Positions 14,454-22,179 of a DNA stretch of 24,256 nt are shown here, in pieces (the stretch's first letter is position 1; each line of letters starts with the position of its first letter). The stretch spans positions 1-24,256 of the forward strand of contig CAZQFS010000035.1 in NCBI GenBank assembly GCA_964592755.1, read 5' to 3'. Source of the DNA: CAZQFS01 sp964592755. Its GTDB lineage: Bacteria > Hydrothermota > Tepidihabitantia > Tepidihabitantales > Tepidihabitantaceae. Below the pieces are notes generated by a model. It was not told the DNA's origin. It searched no databases and was given only the letters and a program-made list of their open reading frames with translations. A program made the translations under genes and the position numbers.

Positions 14454-15155
14454 TCATCTTCCATCGTCTCGGGTCGTGTCCCCCCGCCCTCCAGGCACGC
14501 GGTCGGCTTGGCCCAGCAGCCTGACAATCTCGACATACACCCGGTCCCGCCCCAGCTCTCCGGCGATGCGGCGCAGCTTGCCCTGGCTTGAGTAGTAGTG
14601 GATCAACGGTTCGGTCTGGCGGTGGTACACCTCAAGCCGGTCCCGGATGGTCTCCTCGCTGTCATCCTTGCGCTGATACAGCTCGCCCCCGCACGCGTCG
14701 CAGACATTCGCCACTTGGGGCGGTTTGAAGGTCAGGTTGTAGATGGCACCGCAGTTTCGACACTGGCGGCGCGAGGTGAGACGCCGAACCACATCGTCGT
14801 CAGCTAGGTCCACGAGCAGAACCAGGTCAACTGCCAGACCGTGCTCATCAAGAACCTCGTCCAGACCCTCGGCCTGAGGTATGGTGCGCGGAAACCCGTC
14901 GAAGAGAAGGGAACGGCCGGCGTGTTCGCTGATGAAGGCGTTGACAACTTCGATGACGACATCATCCGGAACGAGTCGGCCGGACACGACGAACTCCTCC
15001 ACTTCGAGCCCGACCGGGGTCTTGCGGGCGATATGGTCGCGGAAGACCTCTCCGGTCGAGTAGTGAACCATGCCGCAGCGGTCGCGCAGAAGCTCGGCCT
15101 GCGTTCCTTTGCCTGAGCCGGGCGGGCCAATGAGGACTACGTTTTGTGGTTTCAT
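14454..15155 (-). CDS. adk: Adenylate kinase, zinc-lid form
   Basis: Adk interconverts ATP + AMP and 2 ADP. P-loop GPPGSGKGT (10-18), the AMP-site segment STGEVFRDHI, LFDGFPRTIPQAEGL, and a LID domain with four cysteines (CRNC and CDAC) that bind zinc, typical of Gram-positive and many deep-branching forms. Length 233 aa. ATG 15155 is chosen because MKPQNVVLIG is the family start and because a promoter lies 13 bases upstream; the longer frame to 15326 would run through that promoter. It is the first gene of the long leftward run. No secY precedes it, unlike the usual spc operon. Confidence 0.97.
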   Translation of the reverse strand: MKPQNVVLIGPPGSGKGTQAELLRDRCGMVHYSTGEVFRDHIARKTPVGLEVEEFVVSGRLVPDDVVIEVVNAFISEHAGRSLLFDGFPRTIPQAEGLDEVLDEHGLAVDLVLLVDLADDDVVRRLTSRRQCRNCGAIYNLTFKPPQVANVCDACGGELYQRKDDSEETIRDRLEVYHRQTEPLIHYYSSQGKLRRIAGELGRDRVYVEIVRLLGQADRVPGGRGDTTRDDGR

Positions 15156-15196
15156 GCGAGGTGTTCGTAGTGTAACCGAGTTTGCCTGGCAGTCAA
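15156..15196 (-). promoter_or_regulatory. Promoter of the adk-map-infA-rpmJ run
   Basis: Minus strand: TTGACT (15196-15191), 16-base spacer, TACACT (15174-15169), 13 bases to the adk ATG. The expected 5' leader is only about 6 bases, and no Shine-Dalgarno is present. Confidence 0.7.
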
Positions 15197-15388
15197 GAAG
15201 ACCTCTCTGGTGCTGGCCGGGACATATCAAGAACCCCTGCTTGACGCCTGCGCTGCGGATGGCATCGCAGAGCCGCTTCGCAACGCAGACCGTTCCCTCG
15301 GTGAAGAGCCGCCGTCTTGCCGTCAAATCAGAGGCGAGACACGCCCGGACTAAGGCTGCGCCAACTTCGGCCGCAGGATGAACACCGG

Positions 15389-15422
15389 TTGACTTCAGTC
15401 CGCGGCCGGCTATAGTGCTGGC
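15389..15422 (+). promoter_or_regulatory. Promoter predicting a leaderless rsmD mRNA
   Basis: TTGACT (15389-15394), 16-base spacer, TATAGT (15411-15416), then six bases to ATG 15423. The start site would fall on or beside the start codon. The rest of the 267-base divergent region (15197-15388) holds nothing else I can name. Confidence 0.72.
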
Positions 15423-16004
15423 ATGCGCGTCAGCACCGGCAAGTACCAGCGCCGGGAACTGGTCTACCCGCGTTGCGGTCTGCGACCGACAAAGACGGTG
15501 ACGCGGCAGGCGATGTTCAACTCGGCCGGCTCCAAGACGCGCGGCGCGCGTGTGCTGGACCTTTACGCGGGCGGCGGGTCGCTGGGTATCGAGGCGCTGT
15601 CACGCGGGGCCGAGTCGTGTACGTTCGTGGAGCAGAGCGGGCCGGTGGCGTCGTTTCTGCGGGCGAATGTGAAGGGAATGGCCGGCGCGCGGGTGATCCG
15701 CGGGGATGTGCGCAGGGTGCTGAGGCGGATGAGGGGCAGGGAGTTTGACCTGATCGTAGCTGACCCGCCGTACTTGAACGAGCTTGTTCAGGTGACCGTG
15801 GAGCTGGTTGCCGAGGAGGGTCTGTTGGCTGCGGGTGGGTGGTTGATGGTGGAGCATCATCGGCTTGAGGTTCCGGTTCCGCCAGAGGGCTGGGATGTGG
15901 TGCGAGAAATGAAGCATGGTGATAGTTGTGTGACGGTTGTCCGGAGGAGGCTGCGAGGGAAGGGAGTTGAGGGGGAGGAAGGTCCTGGGCTTGGGACCGA
16001 GTAG
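15423..16004 (+). CDS. rsmD: 16S rRNA (guanine(966)-N2)-methyltransferase RsmD
   Basis: RsmD methylates G966 of 16S rRNA in the 30S subunit. The N-terminus fits the family (RVSTGKYQRRELVYP, LRPTKTVTRQAMFN). The SAM-binding motif I is VLDLYAGGGSLGIEALSRGA (residues about 44-63). The catalytic motif IV is present as DPPY (about residue 115). Length 193 aa is normal. ATG 15423 follows directly on a promoter. coaD comes next, a pairing found in many bacteria (rsmD-coaD). Confidence 0.95.
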   Translation: MRVSTGKYQRRELVYPRCGLRPTKTVTRQAMFNSAGSKTRGARVLDLYAGGGSLGIEALSRGAESCTFVEQSGPVASFLRANVKGMAGARVIRGDVRRVLRRMRGREFDLIVADPPYLNELVQVTVELVAEEGLLAAGGWLMVEHHRLEVPVPPEGWDVVREMKHGDSCVTVVRRRLRGKGVEGEEGPGLGTE

Positions 16005-16061
16005 GATTGCAATGGGGAGTTTGACTTCCGGGAGGTACAGGAGGTCCGCGCAAAGGATGAT

Positions 16062-16110
16062 GGGCCTGAGGTGGCCCGGTCTTTTCGTGCTTTTCGTGTT
16101 CTTCGTGGCT
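16062..16110 (+). repeat. Small hairpin and nonamer repeat before coaD
   Basis: A 5-bp hairpin (GGGCC/GGCCC, 16062-16077) is followed by two CTTTTCGTG units and a variant TTCTTCGTG (about 16081-16107). The hairpin with its T-rich tail could act as a weak terminator of rsmD. Otherwise it is a simple nonamer repeat. Confidence 0.45.
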
Positions 16111-16139
16111 GAATGTCGAGTTTGTTACAGGAGGCAGAG

Positions 16140-16625
16140 GTGAGGATTGCCGTATACCCGGGGAGTTTTGACCCGGTGACGCTGGGACATCTGGATGTAG
16201 TGAAGCGAGCGGTTCGTCTTTTCGACCGCGTGATTGTCGCGGTGGCAAGCCGACAGGAAAAGCACCCGTTGTTTTCCTGGCGCGAGCGGGTGAGGCTGGT
16301 CCGGGCCTCGACCAGGGAGCTGGCTGGGGTTGAGGTGCGGGCGTTTGATTGCCTGCTGGTGGACTTTGCGCGTGAGGTGGGGGCACAGGCGGTCGTGCGG
16401 GGGATGCGGGCGGTGATGGATTTCGATTATGAGTTTCAGATGGCGCTTACGAACCGGAAGCTGGCGCCCGAGCTGGAAACGGTGTTTCTGCCGCCGTCGG
16501 AGCGGTTTTTCTATCTTAGTTCTTCGCTGGTGCGCGAGCTGGCGTGCCGCGGGGGGGAGCTGTCGTGCTTCGTGCCCGAGCCGGTGGCGCGCGCACTGCG
16601 GCGACGGCTGGGCTCGAAGAAGTAG
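16140..16625 (+). CDS. coaD: Phosphopantetheine adenylyltransferase
   Basis: CoaD adds AMP to 4'-phosphopantetheine in coenzyme A synthesis. The N-terminus MRIAVYPGSFDPVTLGHLDVV holds the nucleotidyltransferase T-x-G-H motif, and YLSSSLVREL is the family's SS-x-x-VR motif. Length 161 aa matches E. coli (159). GTG 16140 is chosen over ATG 16113 because AGGAGG lies just upstream and homologs begin at this Met. It ends 8 bases before the obg start. Confidence 0.96.
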   Translation: MRIAVYPGSFDPVTLGHLDVVKRAVRLFDRVIVAVASRQEKHPLFSWRERVRLVRASTRELAGVEVRAFDCLLVDFAREVGAQAVVRGMRAVMDFDYEFQMALTNRKLAPELETVFLPPSERFFYLSSSLVRELACRGGELSCFVPEPVARALRRRLGSKK

Positions 16626-16633
16626 TCCGACCG

Positions 16634-17614
16634 GTGCGTTTCGTTGACCAGGCGGTCGTGTTTGTCAAGGCCGGCAGGGGTGGTAACGGCTGCGTGTCGT
16701 TCCGCCGCGAGAAGTTCGTGCCGCGCGGCGGGCCGGACGGTGGGGACGGCGGGGACGGCGGCTCAGTGGTTTTCTGGGGCAATCCGTTTCTTCAGACTCT
16801 GGCCGACCTTGAGTATCGCCGGCACTATGCTGCCGAGCGCGGACAGCACGGCATGGGTCACAACCGGCACGGTCGCAGCCGAAAGGACCTGCGCATCCCT
16901 GTGCCGCTCGGCACCGACGTCTTCGACGCGGCCACCGGCGAGAGACTGGGCGAGGTGCTCAAGCCAGACCAGGAGCTGCTCGTGGCGCGCGGCGGCAAAG
17001 GCGGCCGGGGCAATGCCCGGTTCGCCACGTCCACCAATCAGGCACCGCGGCGGCACGAAGAGGGCCGACCCGGAGAGGAGCGGAGGGTGAGGCTGGTGCT
17101 GCGTCTCGTGGCCGACGTCGGCATCGTGGGCCTGCCCAACGCGGGCAAGTCCACCCTGCTCTCCGCTCTGACGCAGGCCAACCCCAAAGTCGCGGACTAT
17201 GCGTTCACGACCCTGACTCCGAATCTGGGCGTGCTCAAGACCAGGGACTTCAGATTTACGGTTGCCGACATGCCCGGAATCGTCAAGAACGCGCACCAAG
17301 GCAAAGGACTCGGGCTCTGGTTCCTGCGTCATATTGAGCGGACACGGATGCTCGTGTTCGTTGTCGACGTTGCGGCCGGACATCCGGCAGAAGACTACCG
17401 CGAACTGGTGGCGGAAATCGAGCAGTACAACGCGGAGATTCTTACCCGTCCGCGGATTGTTGTTCTGAACAAGACTGACCTGGTTGACCGTTCATCGTTG
17501 ACTGTTCATCGTTCAGGGTTCAGCGTCTCAGAGTCCTGCGTCCTGGTGTCGGCGCTGAGGCGCGATGGTGTCGCAGAGCTGCGGGGGCTCATCGAGAAGG
17601 AGTTTGCCCGATGA
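16634..17614 (+). CDS. obg: Obg-family GTPase
   Basis: Obg GTPases bind the 50S subunit and act in ribosome assembly and stress response. The Gly-rich Obg domain (residues 1-158: VKAGRGGNGCVSFRREKF, GGPDGGDGGDGG, GGKGGRGNARFATSTNQAPR) is followed by the G domain: G1 GLPNAGKST (166-174), G2 TTLTPN, G3 DMPG, G4 NKTD (279-282), G5 VSAL. Length 326 aa; the C-terminal OCT domain of longer relatives is absent. GTG 16634 is the likely start. Residues 284-297, between G4 and G5, are encoded by six heptamer repeats (17483-17524). The stop overlaps the next start as ATGA. Confidence 0.95.
   Translation: MRFVDQAVVFVKAGRGGNGCVSFRREKFVPRGGPDGGDGGDGGSVVFWGNPFLQTLADLEYRRHYAAERGQHGMGHNRHGRSRKDLRIPVPLGTDVFDAATGERLGEVLKPDQELLVARGGKGGRGNARFATSTNQAPRRHEEGRPGEERRVRLVLRLVADVGIVGLPNAGKSTLLSALTQANPKVADYAFTTLTPNLGVLKTRDFRFTVADMPGIVKNAHQGKGLGLWFLRHIERTRMLVFVVDVAAGHPAEDYRELVAEIEQYNAEILTRPRIVVLNKTDLVDRSSLTVHRSGFSVSESCVLVSALRRDGVAELRGLIEKEFAR
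17483..17524 (+). repeat. In-frame heptamer repeat x6 inside obg
   Basis: Units: GTTGACC, GTTCATC, GTTGACT, GTTCATC, GTTCAGG, GTTCAGC. Six units make 42 bases, that is 14 codons, so the obg frame is kept. It lies in the variable loop between G4 and G5. Confidence 0.88.
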
Positions 17615-19716
17615 CAGCAGTTGTCCTGGTTCTGACTTCGGTCTGGGTCAGGCTGCCCGGGCCCCAGGGCGGCAATTGTCGCAGTGTTGACGTCAATCCA
17701 CAGAACCACCAGACCCTGCTCTGCTGCACGTGGAATGGCTCATCGGGCGGCGTGTACCGCTCGACTGACGGCGGCCGGGCCTGGACCGTGACGAACGGAA
17801 TCCCGCCGGAGATGGGCTATGGAGCCAACGTCGTGCGGTTCTGTCCCCGCGATACCGCGCTTGCATTCTGCGGCACCAAGATGACGGGATCGAACGGCCT
17901 GTTCCGGAGCGAGGACGGCGGCCGCACTTGGTCGTCGACCGCATACAATGAGGGGTATGTCCACGACCTGGCGTTCCCGCCGGGTTCCCGGGACACGCTG
18001 CTCGTGGTCTCCGGCGTCGGCGTGGCGCGCACGACCGACCGCGGCTCAACCTGGGTCCGGTTGTTCAGGAACGGCTACCTCTGGTGCGTGGCATCCAAGC
18101 CCGGCTCGCCCGGCACCATCGTGGCCGGCGGGTACAACGGTCTGTACCGGTCGCTCGACAACGGTCTGACCTGGGACACGTGCTCATACAACCGGCCGTG
18201 CTACGACTTCGTGTTTGACCCGGTCGCCCCGGACACGATGTACGTTGCCGCCCACACGCGCGGCGTGTTCAAGGTCTGGAACCTAGGCGAGTCCTGGGAC
18301 TCGCTGGGTAACGGCAACCGGTACAACACCGCGATTGCTATCGATTCGGCCCGACGGGAGCTCTTCGCGGGCGGTTTCGCCTACGGCCCGGTTCCCGGGC
18401 GCATCTGCCGCAGCCGGGACATGGGCCGGACCTGGCAGGAGTTCGGGCCGAGCCGGCTCTACGACCTGACCTGTATCGAGCTCTGCGTGCCCCAGAACGA
18501 CACCGTCGCGTATGCCGCAGGCGGGTACTTTGGGCCGATGCGCTTCACGCGGCGCGACAGCGTCTGGCACCCGGCGTTCCAGGGCATGTGCGAGGCCAAC
18601 ATCCGCGCAATTGCCGCCAGCAACACGGATGTCGTCTACACTTCGAGCAGTATCGTGGGAATCAGCCGCGCTACCAAGTACGGCCTGCTCTGGCACACGC
18701 TCGTCAACAAGCCGGTCTGCGGACTGCCGCACGAAACCGAGATGCTGCCGCCCGGACTCGCCATTTCCCCTACTCATTCCGACTCGGTGTACGCCACCTT
18801 CTGGGGCCACAACTCGCCCTGCCAGGTGGTGTTCTCCAGCGGCGACGCCGGGCTCACCTGGCACCAAGCGCGCGTGCCCGACCTGCGGCCCACCGACCAG
18901 CTCAACACACTGTGCGTGCACCCGTTCGGCTCCGATACCCTCTACCTCGCGTCCCAGCGCGGTCCGTACAAGAGCACGGACGCGGGCTGGACCTGGCGCC
19001 TGCTCGATACCGTGCTCTGCTACCACGTCGCCGTCGACCCGCACGCACCTGCTACGGTCTATGCCTCGGGCTCACTCACCATGCGGCGCTCGACCGATGC
19101 CGGCTCGACCTGGCACGACTTCTCCGCGGGGCTGAGCCCGAACAGCGAGCCGATGATGGTCGAGGCAGACCCGGAATCTGCCGGCGTGCTGTATGCCGCG
19201 CTCTGCGGCGGCGAGATGATGGACCCGCAATCCGGCATCTACGTCTATCGCGCAACGGTCAGTCAATGGCAACGCAAGTCGAACGGGCTGCCCGGCACGT
19301 TCATGATTCGCCCACGCGTCGCGGTCGACACCACTCATGACTGCCTGTGGGCCATAGTCCCCAACGGCGGCGAACGAGTCTACCGCTCGTTCGACCGGGG
19401 CGAGAACTGGATTGCCGCCGACTCCGGGCTGACTGCGTTCAGCGTCTACTCCATCGCCTGCGGCAGCAGGACCTGGCTCGGCACACGCGGGGACGGAGTC
19501 TGGCAATGGAGTGAGGAGACCGGCATCAACTCAGACGCGCGAACCCGGCGGCAGAGCCGGAGCCGCTATCCCACGGTCGTAGCCGGTTCACTCGGCCGTC
19601 GCGACGGGGTGGCTGTACTCGACTGCTGCGGCCGGAAGGCTGTCGGTCTACTCATGCCGGGCGTGTACTTCGTCTCCGGGAAGACCGGAACGAGCAAGGT
19701 CTTGCTGGCCAGGTAA
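17611..19716 (+). CDS. Secreted Asp-box (BNR) beta-propeller protein with T9SS-like C-terminal domain
   Basis: The 701-residue protein has a short hydrophobic N-terminus (TAVVLVLTSVWV) and then about nine Asp-box motifs of the form S-x-D-x-G-x-T-W (YRSTDGGRAW, FRSEDGGRTW, ARTTDRGSTW, YRSLDNGLTW, CRSRDMGRTW, FSSGDAGLTW, YKSTDAGWTW, RRSTDAGSTW, YRSFDRGENW), the hallmark of sialidase/Vps10-like propellers. The C-terminus (VAVLDCCGRKAVGLLMPGVYFVSG, then SKVLLAR) resembles the type IX secretion C-terminal sorting domain, whose consensus ends GVYFVR and KVLLVR. It is probably exported; the ligand is unknown. The catalytic residues of a sialidase are not evident. It overlaps obg by ATGA, odd company for a housekeeping GTPase. 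Confidence 0.82.
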   Translation: MTAVVLVLTSVWVRLPGPQGGNCRSVDVNPQNHQTLLCCTWNGSSGGVYRSTDGGRAWTVTNGIPPEMGYGANVVRFCPRDTALAFCGTKMTGSNGLFRSEDGGRTWSSTAYNEGYVHDLAFPPGSRDTLLVVSGVGVARTTDRGSTWVRLFRNGYLWCVASKPGSPGTIVAGGYNGLYRSLDNGLTWDTCSYNRPCYDFVFDPVAPDTMYVAAHTRGVFKVWNLGESWDSLGNGNRYNTAIAIDSARRELFAGGFAYGPVPGRICRSRDMGRTWQEFGPSRLYDLTCIELCVPQNDTVAYAAGGYFGPMRFTRRDSVWHPAFQGMCEANIRAIAASNTDVVYTSSSIVGISRATKYGLLWHTLVNKPVCGLPHETEMLPPGLAISPTHSDSVYATFWGHNSPCQVVFSSGDAGLTWHQARVPDLRPTDQLNTLCVHPFGSDTLYLASQRGPYKSTDAGWTWRLLDTVLCYHVAVDPHAPATVYASGSLTMRRSTDAGSTWHDFSAGLSPNSEPMMVEADPESAGVLYAALCGGEMMDPQSGIYVYRATVSQWQRKSNGLPGTFMIRPRVAVDTTHDCLWAIVPNGGERVYRSFDRGENWIAADSGLTAFSVYSIACGSRTWLGTRGDGVWQWSEETGINSDARTRRQSRSRYPTVVAGSLGRRDGVAVLDCCGRKAVGLLMPGVYFVSGKTGTSKVLLAR

Positions 19717-19717
19717 G

Positions 19718-20803
19718 GTGAAGCAGGTCCGACTGCAGGAAGAGTTCGTCGACCTGTACGCGGTCCCGCGGATGAACGAGACGCGGCTGAAGCGGCTGCT
19801 CGTTCACTTCGGCGCGCCGGAGAGAATCCTCGCGGCCCGGGCCGACGAACTGCAAGAGGTGCAGGGCATCGACTCAGACATGGCCGCGGCAATTCGCGGG
19901 TACAGACGCAGCACCGAAACACAGCAGCGAATCAATGCCTGCCGCGCTGACGGGGTCACAACTCTGGCCTGCACGGCGCCCGATTTCCCGGCCAGCCTTA
20001 AGGAACTGGCCCACATGCCGCCAGTGCTCTTCGTCCGCGGAGAGGTGCTCGCCAGAGACCGGCAGGCGATTGCCCTGGTCGGCACGCGCCGGCCCTCGGT
20101 CTACGGCCGCCAGGTGGCCGAGAAGCTCGGCCGGGAACTTGCCGCCAGCGGCGTCACCGTGGTCAGTGGTCTAGCCCGAGGCATCGACACTTGTGCCCAC
20201 AAAGGTGCGCTCGCGGCCGGCGGCCGGACGTTCGCCGTACTCGGCTGCGGCATAGACGTCTGCTACCCGTCGGAGAATCGGCAGTTACAGGAGTCGATCT
20301 GCGACCACGGCGCGGTATTGAGCGAGTTTCCGCCCGGCACAGAGCCGATGGCGATGAATTTCCCCAAACGCAACCGGGTCGTCTCCGGACTCTCACAGGC
20401 GGTCGTCGCGGTCGAGGCAGGCGAGAAATCAGGCGTGCTCAACACCGTGGCATGGGCGGTCGACCAGGGGCGGGACATATACGCGGTCCCCGGCAACCTC
20501 ACCTCACCCCAGAGCACCGGCACAAACCGGCTCATCCAGCAAGGAGCCAGGCCGGTCTGGTCAGTAGACGACATCCTCTCCGACCTGGGCGTCAAAGCTC
20601 GGGCAGTGGAGCGGGCCCAAGTCAAGGTATCGGCAGAAGAGAAGACGGTGCTTGAGTTCCTTACCGGCGAGCCCAGACACATCGACGACATCTGCGACAA
20701 ACTCGGCATCCCGGTGTCCGCTCTGCTCTCGCTGCTGCTTCAGCTTGAACTCAAGGGATTGGTACGTCAGATGCCGGGCAAAGTATTCGTCAGGGAAGTC
20801 TAG
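19718..20803 (+). CDS. dprA: DNA processing protein DprA
   Basis: DprA loads RecA on incoming single-stranded DNA during transformation. The order of parts is: N-terminal helix-hairpin-helix region (RLKRLLVHFGAPERILAARADELQEVQGI), Rossmann-like DNA-binding core (ALVGTRRPSVYG, VVSGLARGIDTCAHKGAL, LGCGIDVCYPSEN, SEFPPGTEP, FPKRNRVVSGLS, GNLTSPQSTGTNRLI), and a C-terminal winged helix (HIDDICDKLGIPVSALLSLLLQLELKGLVRQMPGKVFV). Length 361 aa is typical. GTG 19718 begins one base after the stop of the Asp-box gene. It ends facing folC. Confidence 0.95.
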   Translation: MKQVRLQEEFVDLYAVPRMNETRLKRLLVHFGAPERILAARADELQEVQGIDSDMAAAIRGYRRSTETQQRINACRADGVTTLACTAPDFPASLKELAHMPPVLFVRGEVLARDRQAIALVGTRRPSVYGRQVAEKLGRELAASGVTVVSGLARGIDTCAHKGALAAGGRTFAVLGCGIDVCYPSENRQLQESICDHGAVLSEFPPGTEPMAMNFPKRNRVVSGLSQAVVAVEAGEKSGVLNTVAWAVDQGRDIYAVPGNLTSPQSTGTNRLIQQGARPVWSVDDILSDLGVKARAVERAQVKVSAEEKTVLEFLTGEPRHIDDICDKLGIPVSALLSLLLQLELKGLVRQMPGKVFVREV

Positions 20804-20809
20804 GCGGGC

Positions 20810-20848
20810 CTGGAGAAGGACGAGGGACGAAGTACGGACGACGGACGA
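20810..20848 (+). repeat. Degenerate heptamer repeat between dprA and folC
   Basis: The 57-base convergent gap holds units GACGAGG, GACGAAG, TACGGAC, GACGGAC, GAACTGG in 7-base register (about 20819-20853). No terminator hairpin is seen here. Confidence 0.5.
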
Positions 20849-20860
20849 ACTGGGGCGGCC

Positions 20861-22168
20861 TCAGCGTCGGTCAGAGTTTAGCAACTGAAGCGCGTCCCCG
20901 GCGAGGTAAAAAGAACCGGCGAAGACGATGGGGAATGGCGAATGGCGAGTGACGAATGACAAATCGCGGGCGGCGGACAGCGCGGCGGGGACCCTGTCAG
21001 CCGTGACGTGGACGATGTGCAGGCGGGTGAAGATGCGGCCGAGTTCAACCAGCGGCATGGCGCGGGGCGAGTCCGGCCTGACCAGGATGGCGCGGTGAAT
21101 CCACGGAACCAGCGGCCGCACGGTTTCCTCAACAAGCTTGCCGCCCAATGAACCGTAGACCAGGACGACCTTCTGCTTCAGGTAGTCGCGGATGACATCA
21201 GCCAGCACCTGCCCTGACTCGGGATTGTGGCACGAATCCACCATGATGAAGGGCCTGCGGGAAACGACCTGACACCGAGCCGGGACAGAGACCATACCGA
21301 GGCCGCGCTTGAGCCCGGCAAGGCGGATGCGCTTGTCGTTCCGGGAGAGCAATCCGAGCACCGCGAGCGCGGTCTGGCAGTTGTCGATTTGGTGCCGCCC
21401 CAGAAGTGGCAGTCTGAACTCGGCCCGGCCCAGCGCGGTGCGGGCGCGGAAACGCGAGCCCGCCACGGTCAGCGTCACCTTCTCGACGCTGGTCGCCACC
21501 TCCGCCCTTCGCAGCAGTGCCCCGGCCTCATAAGCGCACCGCTTCAACTCAGCCAGCGCGTCCGGCTGCTGCCGGCTGACCACGACCGGCCTGCCCGGCC
21601 GCATGATGCCCGCCTTTTCACGGGCAATCTGCCGCCGCGTGTTGCCCAGGACCTTGACGTGGTCGAGCCCGATGCGGGTGATGACCGAGACCCGCGGCTG
21701 GGAAAGGTTGGTGGCGTCCAGCCTGCCCCCCAGTCCGACCTCAACGATGCAGTAGTCGGGCCTGCGCCGGGCAAACAAGTCAAAGCCCATGGCCGCGGCA
21801 AGCTCGAAGTAGCTCACCGGCTGCCGGCGCACAAGAGGCACAAAACTCCCTACCAGACCGGCAAAGACCGCTTTCGGAATCGGCCGCCCGTTGAGCTGGA
21901 TTCGCTCCCGTACGTCGCAGACGTGGGGCGAGACGAACAGGCCGGTGGAAAGACCGCAACCCCGCAAGGCCGACTCCAGCATGTAGCAGACCGAGCCTTT
22001 GCCCTTGGTGCCGGCCACGAGCACGACGTTGTCCAGCTTCTCCTGCGGGTTGCCCGCCAGCTCGAGCAGCCGCCTGATGCCGTCGAGTTTGAACCTGTCG
22101 CGCGGACGGGCGAGCTTCTCATAGTTGACGAGAGAGTCAAGAAACCGGACCGCGGCGGCATATCTCAT
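20861..22168 (-). CDS. folC: Bifunctional folylpolyglutamate synthase / dihydrofolate synthase
   Basis: FolC joins glutamate to dihydropteroate and extends folate polyglutamate tails. The P-loop is VAGTKGKGSV (residues about 51-60), followed by GLFVSPHVCDVRERIQLNG, the VEVGLGGRLDATN segment, RIGLDHVKVLGNT and the linker DSCHNPES. Length 435 aa is normal. ATG 22168 lies 11 bases after the lpxA stop. Near the C-terminus, residues RDLSFVTRHSPFPIVFAGSF contain about ten residues from a heptamer repeat (20933-20966), placed just before the conserved G-S-x-Y-L strand. Confidence 0.94.
   Translation of the reverse strand: MRYAAAVRFLDSLVNYEKLARPRDRFKLDGIRRLLELAGNPQEKLDNVVLVAGTKGKGSVCYMLESALRGCGLSTGLFVSPHVCDVRERIQLNGRPIPKAVFAGLVGSFVPLVRRQPVSYFELAAAMGFDLFARRRPDYCIVEVGLGGRLDATNLSQPRVSVITRIGLDHVKVLGNTRRQIAREKAGIMRPGRPVVVSRQQPDALAELKRCAYEAGALLRRAEVATSVEKVTLTVAGSRFRARTALGRAEFRLPLLGRHQIDNCQTALAVLGLLSRNDKRIRLAGLKRGLGMVSVPARCQVVSRRPFIMVDSCHNPESGQVLADVIRDYLKQKVVLVYGSLGGKLVEETVRPLVPWIHRAILVRPDSPRAMPLVELGRIFTRLHIVHVTADRVPAALSAARDLSFVTRHSPFPIVFAGSFYLAGDALQLLNSDRR
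20933..20966 (+). repeat. In-frame heptamer repeat inside folC
   Basis: GAATGGC, GAATGGC, GAGTGAC, GAATGAC and a partial AAATCGC follow each other with a 7-base period. On the folC coding strand the unit is ATTCGCC or ATTCGTC, close to the GTTCGCC and GTTCATC units in the TMTC-like gene and obg. Confidence 0.85.
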
Positions 22169-22179
22169 GGCGGCGGCCT

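Noticed and set aside
15156..15326. Longer adk reading from 15326
   Set aside because: It would run through the adk promoter, and the added residues do not match any adenylate kinase.
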